This document shows positions 11,784 through 23,459 of a stretch of DNA of 64,000 nt, in pieces. The DNA lies in contig JAEHOE010000003.1 in the NCBI GenBank assembly GCA_016858145.1, positions 992,001 to 1,056,000 of the forward strand. Direction: 5' to 3'. The notes under the pieces were generated by a model that was not told where the DNA came from, made no database searches, and saw only the letters and a list, made by a program, of their open reading frames with translations. Numbering within the stretch: position 1 is the stretch's first letter; each line of letters begins with the position of its first letter. Origin of the DNA: Edaphochlamys debaryana (lineage: Eukaryota; Chlorophyta; Chlorophyceae; Chlamydomonadales). The position numbers were made by a program, and so were the translations under genes.

Positions 11784-13370
11784 ATGGCGGGTGCTGTTAT
11801 AGTGCCTGCGCATTACGCGAACGTGATCGCAACCGATCCAAATGGTTCCTGCAGTTTGCACGCTGTGCTGGCATGCGCCGAGACTGAGGTCCAGCGCTAT
11901 ACGGCTGTATCCCTCGTTCGCGACATGCTGGCGTGCATGGCAGCTGCGGACGGCTTCTTTAGCGGCTGGTTGCACGGGTCCGGCTTTTTGCCGGAGGTCG
12001 CCCATGCTGTCGGCCGCGGGAGGGACGAGGCGGCGTCTCAGGCCAACCTGCCTTACTTGGAGACGCAGGCTGCGTACTCAAACTGGATCGGCGGGGCGTG
12101 CTCGTGGCTCACGGATGTGGAGATGCGGATGGTGGCGGAGCTGCTGGGCGTGGACATCCTGTCCTGGCAGCGAACCAGCGGGGGCCTCCTGCGCGTGGCC
12201 GCATACCCTTCTGGCCGTTTCTGTTCCTTCACGTTGGTCCTCTACATGGATGGCAGCGGCGGCAATCGTGGCCACTATGAGGGGTTGCTGGATTCGCCGG
12301 CGTCCCCCGGCGGGAACCAGCTGGCGAATGTGGGGGCGGCGTCAATGATGGACTCGCTTGTGTCGCCGTTCCTGCAGCGTCACGCGCCCGTTGTATGGGC
12401 GGCCTACGACGGAGACTGGCGGATGCCTTCACTTCGTGCGGTTATTTCCCGCATGCGGCCGGCCCCCTGGTCTGTCCTCGTCTCTTTGGGTCTCCTCGGA
12501 GTTGGGGCGGGCGTGCAGCCGGGGCCCCCTGGCATGGCCGGGGTGGCGCAAGGCCCGGCCTCGTCCCGCCGGCACAGCAACACGGTACTGGCCGCCGACG
12601 CGGGATTGTACGGTGGAAGTACGGCGGAGGCGGCCATTTGCGTCTCCTCCGACGCGAGCCTCCAGTCTCGGGGCGACCCCGCCTCCGCCCAAAATCGGCC
12701 CGCTCTGCTCCGGGCCGTTCCAAGCCCGCCATCCCCCTTGCAAGCATCTATGATCATATGTATTGAAGGGTTGAGAAGGCTTGGGAAGTGCGGGGACGCG
12801 GTGGGGCGAGAGCTGCGCGCTCTGGGAGACCCGGGGGGGGTGATGAGGTCCAGGGCCCAACCGCGGCAGGGTTGCCGTGCCCCGGGGAAGCCGACGGCCA
12901 GTGGACGGAGCCGTCCCGCCGCGGCCGGCGGCGTGCCCTCCCAACCGCCGCGAGCAGTCTTCCAGTCGTTGCGTTGCGGAACTGCTTCGATGCTCTGCAC
13001 GCCGAGGTGGGGGATCCCGCCGTGGACGACTGGGACGGGTGTCCGCCGTCCTTCGACGTGGCTTCCGATGCTGGCGGCGATGACAGCGAAGCGCGTTCCT
13101 GTCCCGAGGCATCGGACGAGATGTCCGATAGGCCTGCGGCCGTGGCCGGTGGTCCAGCTGCGCGCGGTGGCCGTGGCGGCGGCCGGGGTTCGCATCGTGG
13201 TCGCGGGCGTCCCCTGAAGCGCGGCGGGCGCGGTCGCGGGCGTCCCCCGAAGCGCGGCGGAAGAGCCCGCGGGCGTCCCCCGAAGCATGTCCCTCCACGC
13301 GACCCTACGCCTGACCTGTTGGCCACGGACGATGACCCGGACGGCACAGACCCGGGGGCGTGGGTGTCGG
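11784..13370 (+). CDS. Helitron A polyprotein, N-terminal part: OTU-like protease and AT-hooks
   Basis: The ATG at 11,784 is chosen because element B also starts with Met-Ala-Gly-Ala. The sequence then has NGSCSLHAVLA with the presumed nucleophile Cys, and NRGHYEGLL with the presumed catalytic His. This matches OTU cysteine proteases, which cleave ubiquitin or act as processing proteases. The frame runs to a G|GT donor at 12,612. Codons resume at 12,870 in another frame, and the join restores alignment with element B (Ala-Asp-Ala-Gly before, Trp-x-Glu-Pro after), so 12,613-12,869 is read as an intron. The C-terminal part has three AT-hook-like motifs (GRGRPPKRGG type, 13,190-13,290) and ends at donor 13,370. 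AT-hooks bind the minor groove of AT-rich DNA. OTU function in Helitrons is not settled; self-processing of the polyprotein is an inference. Confidence 0.75.
12613..12869 (+). repeat. Intron-like insertion carrying a dispersed repeat (copy 1)
   Basis: This segment is absent from the homologous position of element B. It starts with GT and ends with AG, and its removal joins two frames whose peptides align with element B on both sides. Roughly 12,640-12,840 is a near copy, in inverted orientation, of 28,160-28,400. Shared words include GCAAGCATCTAT and AAGGCTTGGGAAGTGCGGGG. Confidence 0.7.
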
Positions 13371-13459
13371 GTGAGTGTCGTGCGATGTCCGCACGTGTGT
13401 CTTTCCTGCTGTCAGTCGTGTTCCACATGAGTGTGTGCTGGTGTGGTTCCTGTCCGCAG

Positions 13460-14635
13460 GCGTGTGGCCCCACCAGATCGGCCAGTCCGCTGAATCCGGC
13501 TCGTACCCTTGCCCCCGGATTCTGGCGCACCTTGACCTGCCGCGTGGCGTGAAGGTTCGGCGCCGCTTCCTGGTAGCGTGGCGTTGTAACGGCGTCGACT
13601 TTGTCGCGTGGCAGCCTGCCCGCGCGATTGCTGAGTGCGTCCGTACCGCCTATGTCTCTGCTCTTGAAACTTCAGCGGTGGCGCATGCAGACCATGGTGG
13701 GCCCGGTGGGTGGGGGCGGGCTGGGATGGGCGTGGTATCTCTGTGTACTGGGTGTTGGTAACTCTGCTCTGTCGGTTTCGGTGTGGAGCACGCGGCCTTG
13801 CCTGCTTCGGTTTTTCACCTTGTGCGTGTTCACCAATATGTGCGCAGCGGTCCTGGGTGGCGCCGACTTGGGGCTGAACTGGCCGGTTGGCCTGGATGAC
13901 GCGCCGCTCGCGGACGGAGGCCTGGGCGGCCCTAGCTGTGTCATATGGCCTGCAAGCGTTGTGGATGTGACTGCCCAGCCGGATGTCGTGAACGCCTTCC
14001 GCCGGCAGCAGGAGTCGTCCTCGGGTGGGTGCTTTGCCCTTTTTGGCGTACGCCTGCGGCACCTTCTTATGAGCAGAGGCTTGCCCTTTCGCGCAGCTGT
14101 GGACCGTTGTTGCAAGCGGCTCTGGGGCGCACGCCGGCACGTGCCAGTGCTATTGGTCATCCAGGTGGTATGCCCCGGTTGGGACGCTCCGCGCGCGTCG
14201 CTTGCGTTGTTCCAATGGCTGGCGTTGCACCGTCCTGCCGAGGTCATGGAACAGGCGGGATCACACCTTCTGGGTGGCGCGTCGGAGCTGACCGCGCTAT
14301 TGCGGTACTTGAGGGCCGTCTGGACGGATGCGGAGGCCGACACGTTTCAGCCCGGTTTACATGTTTCGACCTGCACGGCGTTGGCGTGTGCGGACGGTGC
14401 GTTGGCGTGTTGGGGCACCCAGACGAGCTGTGACGTGGTGGCCTACAGCCGGGCGCGTCCGTGCACGGGTTGTCGTGCTGTTGTGTTTGCTTGGCCTCAC
14501 ATCGTTCCTTGTTACCATTCAGGTGAGGCGGTCCTGTCGGTCGACGTCTCCGGCGCGAGTGCTTTTCAGGACGCCGAGGGGCGTTGGATTGCTGAGACGG
14601 TCCGGTCGCCTTTGCCTGAGGTACGGTCGGGGTAG
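13460..14635 (+). CDS. Helitron A polyprotein, chromodomain and following linker exons
   Basis: Exon 13,460-13,696 joins in frame to the AT-hook exon (phase 1). It contains a chromodomain-like pattern: ILAHLD, a basic stretch RRRFLVAW, then FVAWQPARAI. This corresponds to the Y-x-V-x-x-I, YLVKW and W-x-P positions of chromodomains, which read methylated histone tails or contact RNA. Two more exons follow with matching phase, 13,848-14,024 and from 14,097 onward. They run through an unrecognised region, open in the same frame to TGA at 14,635, with Cys/His residues near 14,455-14,515. Exon ends after about 14,160 are uncertain. Element B has shorter linker exons here, so this part evolves fast. 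Unlike element B there is no PHD finger between the AT-hooks and the chromodomain. Confidence 0.6.
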
Positions 14636-14907
14636 GGGACGGTGTTGTCGTCGTTGGTCGCGTTATCCCGCTGTCGGTGCGGGCGATCTGCGTCTACGTT
14701 TGCCCTCAGGTCCTACGTGCGCTGGCCGTGCATGATGCCGTGTTGCAGGTTGGTGTGGCTGGGTTTGTTGCGCGCGGCATGGGTGCCCACACGCCTGCGT
14801 CTTGACTCTGATGGCCCTCCCCGCTCCCCGATGCGTCTGTTTGGTTTACGGCTTGCTCCCCTTGCCGTCCGTCTGAGCCCGCCCTTTCCACCCGTTTTCG
14901 TTGATGC

Positions 14908-15438
14908 AGGCTGCCTGTTCGGCCTGTGTACACGAGGGTTCGGATGCTCCAGCCGATGACGACGAAGGAGTTGCCGCCCTGGACGCGGTGCGTGGCTGCC
15001 CGACTGTGATGGGCCTGCATGCGTTGTTTGGCCGCGTCCTGTCCCTTACCCGATACATCAATTGCTGGCGCGTGATGCAGGCGGCTCGCCCTGGGCGTGT
15101 TCGTTACGAGCCTGACACCGATGAGGAGGCCGAGGGTACCCGCGCTGGCAAGAAGGCCGCCCGTGACCGCCGAGCCAAGAGGGCCGAGCGTGAAAAGGTG
15201 CGCCATTGGGGTTGAACGTGCCGCGCCCAGCGTGCTATAACCGAACAGTTTGTGTGCATCTGCCATCAGGCTAGAGGCCCCCGCGTCCGTTGTCAATCGA
15301 CCGGGAAGAGTGACGACGACGGCGCTGCTCGTGGAGGAGCGGCTCAACGCGAGCGGGAAGTCCTGGCCGCGAAGCGCCAGGCGAAGGTGCAGCAGAAGGC
15401 TGCCCGAGCGGCTTGCAAGGCCGTTGAGGGCGAGGTGA
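14908..15438 (+). CDS. Helitron A polyprotein, acidic and basic coiled-coil exons
   Basis: Three short exons can be read. An acidic one starts after the TGCAG at about 14,907. One encodes an Asp/Glu-rich then Lys/Arg-rich helix (KKAARDRRAKRAEREK type), ending at donor GTGCGC near 15,198. One starts after CATCAG near 15,269, encodes AKRQAKVQQKAARAACKAVE and ends at the GTGAGA donor near 15,435. Element B has an equivalent Arg/Lys/Glu-rich helix at about 32,965-33,110, so the module is conserved. It is probably a coiled coil or nucleic-acid-binding spacer; no catalytic role is suggested. Confidence 0.5.
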
Positions 15439-15519
15439 GATGCCGATGTATGGGCGTTGAGCACATGTCATGGCTTGTACACTACCGGTTGGTGACCCGT
15501 GCGTTTGGTCCTGCCAGGA

Positions 15520-16752
15520 GTCTGCGGACGATGGCGACCAGTCCGGTGTTGACGATGACACGGTGAAGCCTTCTCTCTCATCGGACGCTTTTCTGAAGGC
15601 TTGTGCTTGGAGCCACCAAGCGCCGGGCTCCACCACGACCCCGCTGGACCAGGCGACGGCCGTGGCCCATCTCCGTGCTGCGGGGTTTCCGGCGCGACAG
15701 CAGGACCTCCCGCTCGATGCCCATGTCCCCGGCTTGCCGCAGGAGGAGCAGGTGTTGTTAGCCGCCCGCTTGGAGCGTTACGTAGAGGCGCATATGCCGT
15801 CGCTGGTATGCGCCGTCTGCAGCGAGATGAAGTCGTCGAAGGAGGCGGATTACGTCTTGTGGGAGGACCAGGCCGAGCGCTTTGAGTACCTGCGCGCGGA
15901 CATTATACGCGATGCACTCGTGCCGCGTCCTGGCCACGTGGTGTTTTGGTACCCCCCTGTCCGCCCAGCTCCTCCCGCTCCGGTCCGTCCCGCTGGCTAC
16001 CACCGGCACTGGTTGCCTGCCGAGTTTCGTGCTCGTCGCATGGCCCCCGAGATTTCTGGGGGTCTGGCGGAGTTGTCGAGCCCAGTCCGTTGGAATGTTC
16101 CTGCGAGCGGCACGGGTGTCTATGACGGCGCTGGCGGCGCCGGGCCCGCTGTCTGTTCGCATCCTTTGCGTGACATCGACGCTGATGAATTCTTGAACAC
16201 TGGTACGGCGGTAGTCGCCAGTTCTGAGGCTGCCGGGTTAGGTGGCTGAGGTTCATGTTCAGGCCTCGGAGTTGTGTGTCCCATTGTGGGACCATCGCTT
16301 CTGCCTCGGCCGTCCTAACCAATCCGCCGTCCTCTGCTCTGACAGGTGGCCCCTCTCCGTGGGCAGCACCGGTGGAGGCCAACACCCGCGGTGAACCGTT
16401 GCCCGGTGAGGAGCTTGGGGTAGCGGCTCTCAGGCTCTTCGATCCGTGCAGTGGTTGTCATGGCGTTTGTGGCGGCCGGGGTCGGGTTCTTGCTGACAAG
16501 TCGTGTGTGCCTATGCAGGTGATGGCGAGCAGAGCGACCCTGAGGAGTACCCCCCACGGGATGACCGAGCGCCCAAGTGGAACATCGCCGGCCCAGTCCC
16601 TTACATGGAGGCCGCGTTCTGTATGCGGGTGGAGCAGTCCGGTCCGAACAAGACCGCTCTTGTTGATGACCGCAATCGACTCAACGTGTGTGTGTGCACC
16701 GATTGCTACAAGGCGTTGGGCTGTACGTCGAAGGCCGACCGTCTTCCAGGTA
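15520..16752 (+). CDS. Helitron A polyprotein, Cys-motif domain (DUF6570-like, N-terminal part)
   Basis: The exon from about 15,520 to 16,201 encodes the conserved block FPARQQDLP and the motif VCAVCSEM (about 15,810), ending RDIDADEFLNTG before a GT donor. The next exon (about 16,519-16,750) encodes a second Cys pair (VCVCTDCYKAL). Element B has the same two exons with the same motifs. A CxxC-type motif just upstream of the Helitron-like N domain is typical of the DUF6570 region of Helitron polyproteins. The split Cys pairs could form a zinc-binding site, which is inference. The function in transposition is unknown. Confidence 0.6.
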
Positions 16753-16818
16753 CGAAAATCGGGTGGCAGTCGGGAAGAGCCACGCCTTTGTGTTCCATCA
16801 TGACGTCCTGCTCGCAGG

Positions 16819-19800
16819 GCCTTTGGACCGGGCGTCAGTTCGAATTCCTGCGGCTGCGTTGGCGCGCATGGACGGTGGTGACGTCCCTGCCTCTTTGCCG
16901 ACCTTGACGTTCATGGAGCAGCAGATCTTCGGCCGTGGACGGGTATTGCAGTACCTGCTGCCTGTTAAACGGGAGGACCGTGACAACCCGGAAGCAAAGG
17001 ATCGCTCCCTCAAGTACCCACCGGGGACGGAGCCGTTGGCGGTGACCACCCACGGTATAGCCGTTGCAAACCCCCCCATGCAACAGCTGGTGGAGGCATT
17101 GCCGCGCAGCCCTGCGTCTCTCCCACAGAACATCCAGGTGCTAAACATTTCTGCTATCCGGTCGTACGACGAGTTGGTCAAGCAGCTGAAGGCCGCGAAG
17201 CCATTGGAAGTGTGTTCGGCCACCGTCGTGGCTTGGACGAACTTCCTGATGGAGTGCGACAAGACGGCCGCGTGGGATGCCTCGGCCTTGCGCGCGTGGC
17301 GTGATACCCATGGACGTGAGGCAGGAGTTCCGCAGTCCCTTGTCGACAGCGCCTTGGCGACCACTGACGACCGCATCAGTGACATGCTCCGCGCCGTCAT
17401 GATGCGTGACCGTAGCGGCGCCACCCCTGTCCGCGAGGCGGCTGTGCCGGAGGCGTTGGAGGAGCCTGTCAGCTTGTACTCACTTCATGACACGCACGTC
17501 CCGCCTTCCATGCGTCGGCCGCCGTTCGGGCAACGGGAGACAGGGATCGAGGAGCTGGAGGTCATCCTTGTGCAACGAGCGATGGAGGAGTCGCCGTCTG
17601 GCAACAGCGTTCAGGCGGATCCTGTCCTGCTATGCAAGGAGATGACCCATCAGTCCCGACTGGTGGTCGCGGCGGGGGGGCCATCCGCCAAGGTGGGCAG
17701 CGCTGGCGTGGAGGCGTTCGTTGGCGTCACAATGCGTGATCTGCCCGGCGATAGGATGGTGGCCTTGAGGGTGCATTCAGCGTCTTGCCAGGCCTCCCTC
17801 CTTGCATGCGCGGAGCTTTGCATGCACCCTTCCCGTTGTGTCACCTGAGCCCTGATTGTTTCCTGCGTTGGATGTCCTTCGCCGCCATCCAGGTGCTTGA
17901 TTTCCGGGACCGCTGTGACTTTGGACGTTGTTTCCCGGCCAGCTTCCCGTACGGGATCAGTCGGCCGCTGGGGATGTCTCTTGTGGAGTTTTTCCGCCAC
18001 CTGATACGACGGGTTCCCCGCCGCCAGCACAACGGCAATCCCTTGCTGGTGGCTCGCATGATGGATGTCGCCCGTCTCGAAGGCGCCCGCGTTCACAGTG
18101 CCATCACTGCGAAGTCTAATGCGGCGGACGTGGAGACCGTAGGGAACCTTCCTCGTGACGTCGTCCGCTCCATGGCCGACGTTCTTGCGTTACCGTACCA
18201 TGCGCCTGAGCGCCGGGAGCTTCTGCGGCGAGAGTCGCCCCTGGTTCAGAGCCTTCTGAGGACCATGACAAGGACGTCCCAGCGCATGGACATGACGGAC
18301 GCTTACTACCACGGTGTGCAGCGTTCAATGGCCGCTGTGAATGCGGTGGTGGGGATGCCGTCGGTCATATTCAACATCAACCCCGCTGATCTCCACAGCG
18401 CCGCCGTCATGACGGCGGCAGGCGAGGTGATTGAAGTTGGGGATGATGGTGGCCCTCAGTCAACGGAACCGTTCTGGAAGAAGTGGCTGTGTGTGCGCGA
18501 CAACCCCCACTCGTGCATGCGCCTCCTCGTGGCTATTCGAGACGCCCTGATGGACATCCTCTTTGGCTTCGCGCCCGGATTCAAGGTCCAGAACCCAGAG
18601 TGCTTCTGCGGCGTGGTGTTCCATGTCTTCGTCAAGGTTGAGCAGAGCGGGCGCCTCGCTCTACACTTGCACGGCGCTGCACATGTGGCCGCCTTGGCAC
18701 CGGAATGCCTACGCGCCATGTTCGAAGGCCCGAATTGTCAGGCGTTGTCGTTGGCTCATTCCATGTGCTCAATGTGGTTGCCGGATCCGTACTACGACAT
18801 CCAAGCCTCCGACCCCATGGTCTATGAGGACCCCGCCGATGCCATGCTGCACTACGCGAGAGCGCCGTCCCTGGACGCCGAGCCCGTTGAATCAGGGGCT
18901 GCGTTCCTGGCGTCGGTCTTGGCGCCTGATGGCACCACTGACGCCATGCACGGGCCGGTGCCTGATGCCTCGTGCCTCAGTCAGCCGCCTGCGTCAACCA
19001 TCGAGTCAGCCGCGGCGGCCCCTGTGACGTCTCCACCGTGTGGCCCGGGCACGACGGCCTTGCCCTCCGCGGTTCCTTCGCGTTGGCTGCAGCCGCCCGC
19101 TGCGGACTACCGTCGTCCGCCTTCCGCGTTTACGTTGTTCCACACCATTCGGGTGGCCCTTCGCTCCCAGCCGTTCCCAGCTATGGTGGGCCATGGTTTG
19201 CGGGTGGCGCAACGCATAATCAAGAAGGCCTGCACCGCAAGGTTGGCCAGCATTATCTACTCCGTGTGTCGACACAGCCGGCACATGCGTGGTCTCTGCG
19301 ATCGTCACGGTTGCAAGATGAAGGATGGTGACTGCAGCCAGGTATATCCTCGCGTCGTGCGACGTCAGTTCCGGTGGATCGGCCGCCGGGGTGCCTTCGC
19401 TCTGCCACGATATGGTCCCAATTTCGTGTCCCAGTTCGCTCCGGCGTCGCTGGCCTTTGGAGCCAACAACCACTTCAACTTGCCCGCTGAAGTGGACCGT
19501 GACATGACCCCCGAGGTGGAGGCGGAGCTGCTGAAGCCTGAGGCGGATCGCGACCCCGACATCATGGCTCCTCTTGCCCAGCCCCCCGAGTTCCGTGCCA
19601 TGCAGCGGGCGTACTACGCCTGCAAGTACATTGGCAAGGGCGTGAGGTCGAGCCAGGCTGAGCAATTGACCAAGGCGGCAAATGTGTCGCGGAACTTCCT
19701 TTGCTCGCCAGCTGGTGCTAAGGCTGCTGCGACCCGGCCGTCGAGTGGTTTGGGTCCCGTCGCCCCTGCTGCGCTTGGCAACTTGATGGCTGCCGTGAAC

Positions 19801-20649
19801 CGGATCACCGCCAGCTGTACAATTGGGTTGACGATGGCCTCCTACCTCCTTGAAGGCCACTCTACGTTTCACTGCACATTCGATAACGCCGGACTAGCGC
19901 CTGGCGCCTACTCCGCCCATTTCCGTGCAACCGCTGGCCTGCGCCCGGCCGGGGACGGCATGGTTGACACCATGTTGGCTGTGGAGGAAGGTTCCGACGG
20001 TTCGCTCCCGCCCGTCCGTGCCGTCACCGAAGTCACGCACTACGTTCACCGTGGGGCGGAGTTGCATGCGTCAACCATGAGCCCTTACATGGTGGCCATG
20101 TTGTACAAGCTTGTGAAGATCCCCACCGGCTTCACCGCGGCAACGTTGCCGGGTTTTCGTACCCGCGCAAAGCATATGTCCGACCGAGGTCAGTCGTGTG
20201 CCTCCGGCCAGATGCCCGCCGACGTCCCTTATTTCACTTGGGTGCCGTTGGTGGCAACCCATCCCTTGTATCGGACGCACGCTTTCTGCAAGCGGCCACG
20301 CCCGGCGTACGTGAAGTTCTTCGGGACGGTCCCCGAGCGGCCCACCCCTGGCGAGGAAGCTGGCGCGGCTGCCGAGGCGTACTACACTTTCGTCCTTAGC
20401 GTGTTCCGGTCTTACACATCCGCTCCCGTCCCTCCGCGTGGCCCAGACGACAGTCTCTACGATCTGTACCGGCGTTGGCTTGCCGAGGAGTTGCCTATGC
20501 GCGGCGAAGCTCACGCGTCGTGCGTCAAGTCCCTTTTGGACGGCCTTCAGGTGGAACACGACTTGCGAGCCACCGCCCGCGCGGAGCGTGATCAACTGCG
20601 TCGCAAGCGTCGCGCCGCCGGAGCGTCGCAGCCCATGGAAGCGATTCCG
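16819..20649 (+). CDS. Helitron A polyprotein, Rep (HUH endonuclease) region
   Basis: Exons about 16,819-17,692 and from 17,893; the 200-bp intron has a shorter counterpart at the same place in element B. The first exon has the DUF6570-like stretch ALARMDGGDVP, then FMEQQIFGRG. The second has the Helitron-like N-terminal pattern FNINPADLHS, the HUH motif LHLHGAAH (His codons 18,664-18,666 and 18,670-18,672) and the Rep tyrosine motif YYACKYIGK (Tyr at 19,615-19,617 and 19,627-19,629, spacing Y-x3-Y). HUH endonucleases nick the transposon ends through 5' phosphotyrosine links. The frame stays open to 20,802, but homology to element B leaves it at about 20,635-20,650 and continues in the helicase frame, so a one-base deletion relative to the ancestral fusion is inferred. 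Confidence 0.85.
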
Positions 20650-23459
20650 GATCGGGGTCCGAGCATCCTCCGGAGGAGGGAGACGAAGTCGATCCCTCCA
20701 TCCCCTTGCATGCCGCCCGTCGGGCGGCCCGTGGCCTCAGTGACGTCCCTCCAGGCCTGCCAGTTGACCAGGCCGACCTCAGCACCGTCCGGGTGGACCT
20801 GAAGTTCGCGACGGCGAAGGCGGCGGAGATCTACTGCATGCAGTCCGCCCTGGCGGTGGCGCAGCCGGTGTTAGACTCATCCCGCGTCCAGGCGCCGGTC
20901 CGGAACCTGGTGAAGGGCGCCGGGCCTGTCCTGGCGTCCTTGGTGGCAGCGGCCAAACGTTTGGAGGAGTTTGACATTATCGCCAAGGAGAAGGGTATAG
21001 AGGCGCGCGACCCCAAAGAGTTCGACGGCTGTCGTGCCCGGCTGCGCCGCGACGTGGGCTCCGCCGTGTGTGTGGTCATCGAGCGGCCTTGTGAGGGTGG
21101 CTTGCGTGAGGAGGTCATCACTCCAGGGAAGCGGCCTCCCTTGGTCATGCTGGATACTCCGCCCACCATTGACGAGACTGTCCAGCTGTTCACCCTGGCC
21201 GTCGAGCAGGCGGTGCCATTCATGATATTCGCCGAGTACTTTAATAAGATCCGTACGCACACATTGGACACGGAGGTGGACCGCCCCCCTCGTGTCATGG
21301 TGGTGGGAGCTGCCGGCTACGGCAAGAGCCAGTTTGTTCACGCCCTCATCTGGTACTGCTTCCAACACCGTGATAAGAAATGGGTCGCAACATCTGCATT
21401 TGCCTGGACGGCCGCCCTGAATTTTGCGTCCACTGCGCACCGATCGTACTCGACGCATTTCATGTTTGGACTCGTCATGCCCAACGGCGTCTACGGCAAG
21501 GCCCAGAAGTTTTGGGATCGGGTGAGGCGTCCGGGCGCCTGCTTCCCCTTGCCCGCCGATACGGGGCGGGAACCTGTGGCGCGGGGGAGGGTCCGTTGTG
21601 ATAAGGGACCGGCGTTGATGCGGCGGCGGCGTACTGCTCCGACCTCGCAATGCCCAGCACGCATTCCTGGCCGTGGGCCTATGTTGTCTTCCGATGGCTT
21701 GCTCCCTACCGCTGGCCATGACGTTCCCCTCGTCATCGACTGGCCTGCGCAGGTGTTCAACACGCTTGACGAGAGCGCCGTGTTCATCGACGAGTATGGC
21801 TACAACAGTCTGGAGCACCTCGGCGAATGCAACTTGGCGTGTGACACGGTGCTCATGCCGTATGCTGGGGTGGGACCGGCAGACAAGGGGTTGAACGCCT
21901 TCCGGGGCCGGCCGTTCGCGCTCATTGGCGACGTTTACCAGCACACAAAGCCAATGGGTACTCCAGTATTCAAGTATTCCGACCTGCTCTACGCGGACCC
22001 CACCTTCTCGCCCGTCGGACTGCTGCGCAAAGACACGGCAAGCACCGGGCCTGCGGTCCCGGCGCCCGGCCCACCTGATGACGACGACCCCCGTGGGGCG
22101 AAGCGCCGGAAGGCCGTTGGTCGGGCCATTGCGGCGGCTGTCGGGGGCGGCTCTGCTGCGGCCTTACCTTCGACCGCAGCTGGCGGCGGCAGTGCTGCTC
22201 CGTCCGCGAAGGGCGCTCCACCGCCCAGGGACACCACAAAGGCCATCGTCAGTGGCTTCCGCCTCATGCAAGCGGTGGAGGACACCTTTTTGCTTGTCAA
22301 GCCCCAGCGTCAGAACGACACGGAGTCCGGCCGTGCACTCGTCAAGTATGCTGGCCTGTTCAACGGCACTACACTCCCTGATGTGTACGACGCCAATGGC
22401 ACCCGGGTCCGTAACAACGAAGTCCGGCGTGCGGAACTCGTCCGGCAGCTGTTGGTCGATCTCAACAGCAGGGCGCTGCAGGACGACTGCGCGCTCCACA
22501 AGTTGGCTGACCTGTCGCCTCGGGTGGTGTTGCAACGCAACGAGCCGCGCCACCACATCAACACAGCTTTGACCAAACTGGCGGCTGTTAAAGCCGGCAA
22601 GCGCTTGGTTGTGTGGAATGCAGCACACGAGCGCACGCGCGGCCCCGGTGGTACGGGGCCTCCGCGGCCTCTTACCCCTCTCCAGGCGGAGTTGTTCAGC
22701 AAGGTCCCCGACAAGGAGTTCAACCACCTGACAGCCGACACTTGGTACTACGAGGGTGCCTTATTCCTCCTGACGGACAGCTCGCACGCTTACGCTGGCG
22801 TGGCGCGCAACAACATGGTCCGTGCCGTCGGCTTGATCGTGGACGATGCGGAGGAGGACGACACCGGCGAGGGCACCGAGTGGCGCTTGAAGTTCATGCC
22901 AAGGGCCGTGTTGGTCGAACCCGTGACGGCACAGGCGGACACCAACATCATGGCTGGCCTTGGCATCCCCGGGGAGTTTGGGCCGACCGTGTTCCCCGTG
23001 ATCCCGGGTCGGTCTCGGGCTACAGCGTCGGTGGAAGATTGGAAGGACGGCGCTGTACATGTGGTTAACGGGTACCGCATCAACATCCCTCTCGCGGACG
23101 CGTTGGCCGTCACTGACTACTTCGTTCAGGGAGCCTCGTTCGGCGACGATTGCTGGATTGCGGACCTCCGCCCTCCCCCCGACGGCGGCATGTCACGCAC
23201 TTGCTTGTACGTGCTGCTCACCCGGTACGCGTCGTTGGACCACATACGCCTCTTGACGCCGCTGTGGACCACTCATCTGGAGTACGAGCGCGTTCTCCGC
23301 GCCTATGTGGCGGCAAGCAAGATACCTGAGAACCTTCGTTGCGAGCGTTTGTTGCTAAAGCAGGGCGCCGAGCGCACTTGGCTTGCCCGAGCCGGCTACT
23401 TTGCGCGTGCCCAGACGTTGGTATCTGCTCGCGGTGGGGGGGGGGCCGCAGGATCTTAG
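20650..23459 (+). CDS. Helitron A polyprotein, PIF1-like helicase
   Basis: Superfamily 1B helicase half of RepHel. The acidic linker Glu-Gly-Asp-Glu-Val-Asp-Pro (about 20,675-20,695) aligns with element B and fixes this frame upstream of any internal Met. Motifs: Walker A GAAGYGKSQ (about 21,307), FIDEYGYN (motif II-like, about 21,785), IGDVYQ (about 21,925) and the C-terminal YVLLTRYASLDHIRLL (about 23,208). An in-frame 231-bp intron, 21,522-21,752 (CGG|GTGAGG to GCGCAG|GTG), is inferred because element B has an intron at the identical codon boundary. The helicase unwinds donor DNA during rolling-circle transfer. The last codons, from about 23,446, lie in the segment duplicated at 25,018, so the 3' end may have been altered by that event. 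Confidence 0.85.

Larger units (their letters stand above)
11784..23459 (+). mobile_element. Helitron A: autonomous-type rolling-circle transposon coding core
   Basis: A single plus-strand series of exons encodes, in order, an OTU-like protease domain, AT-hooks, a chromodomain, a basic coiled coil, a Cys-motif/DUF6570-like region, Helitron N-terminal and HUH Rep domains, and a PIF1-like helicase. Rep plus helicase on one strand with an HLH motif and two catalytic tyrosines identifies a Helitron, a eukaryotic transposon that moves by rolling-circle replication. Only coding limits are given. The TC and hairpin-CTRR ends expected for canonical Helitrons were not recognised, so the true element is longer; the 3' repeat block to 25,879 is probably part of it or of a tandem relative. 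A one-base shift at the Rep/helicase junction (20,600-20,660) may make this copy defective, unless it is an assembly error. Confidence 0.88.

Noticed and set aside
10768..11802. 344-codon plus-strand open frame upstream of Helitron A
   Set aside because: No ATG-led conserved start, no domain, Arg/Pro/Ser-rich composition typical of chance frames in GC-rich DNA, and comparable frames exist on the other strand. It has no counterpart upstream of Helitron B.
12788..13083. Independent AT-hook gene starting at about 12,788
   Set aside because: That start lies within the insertion repeat, and splicing out 12,613-12,869 joins the AT-hook frame to the OTU exon in agreement with element B.
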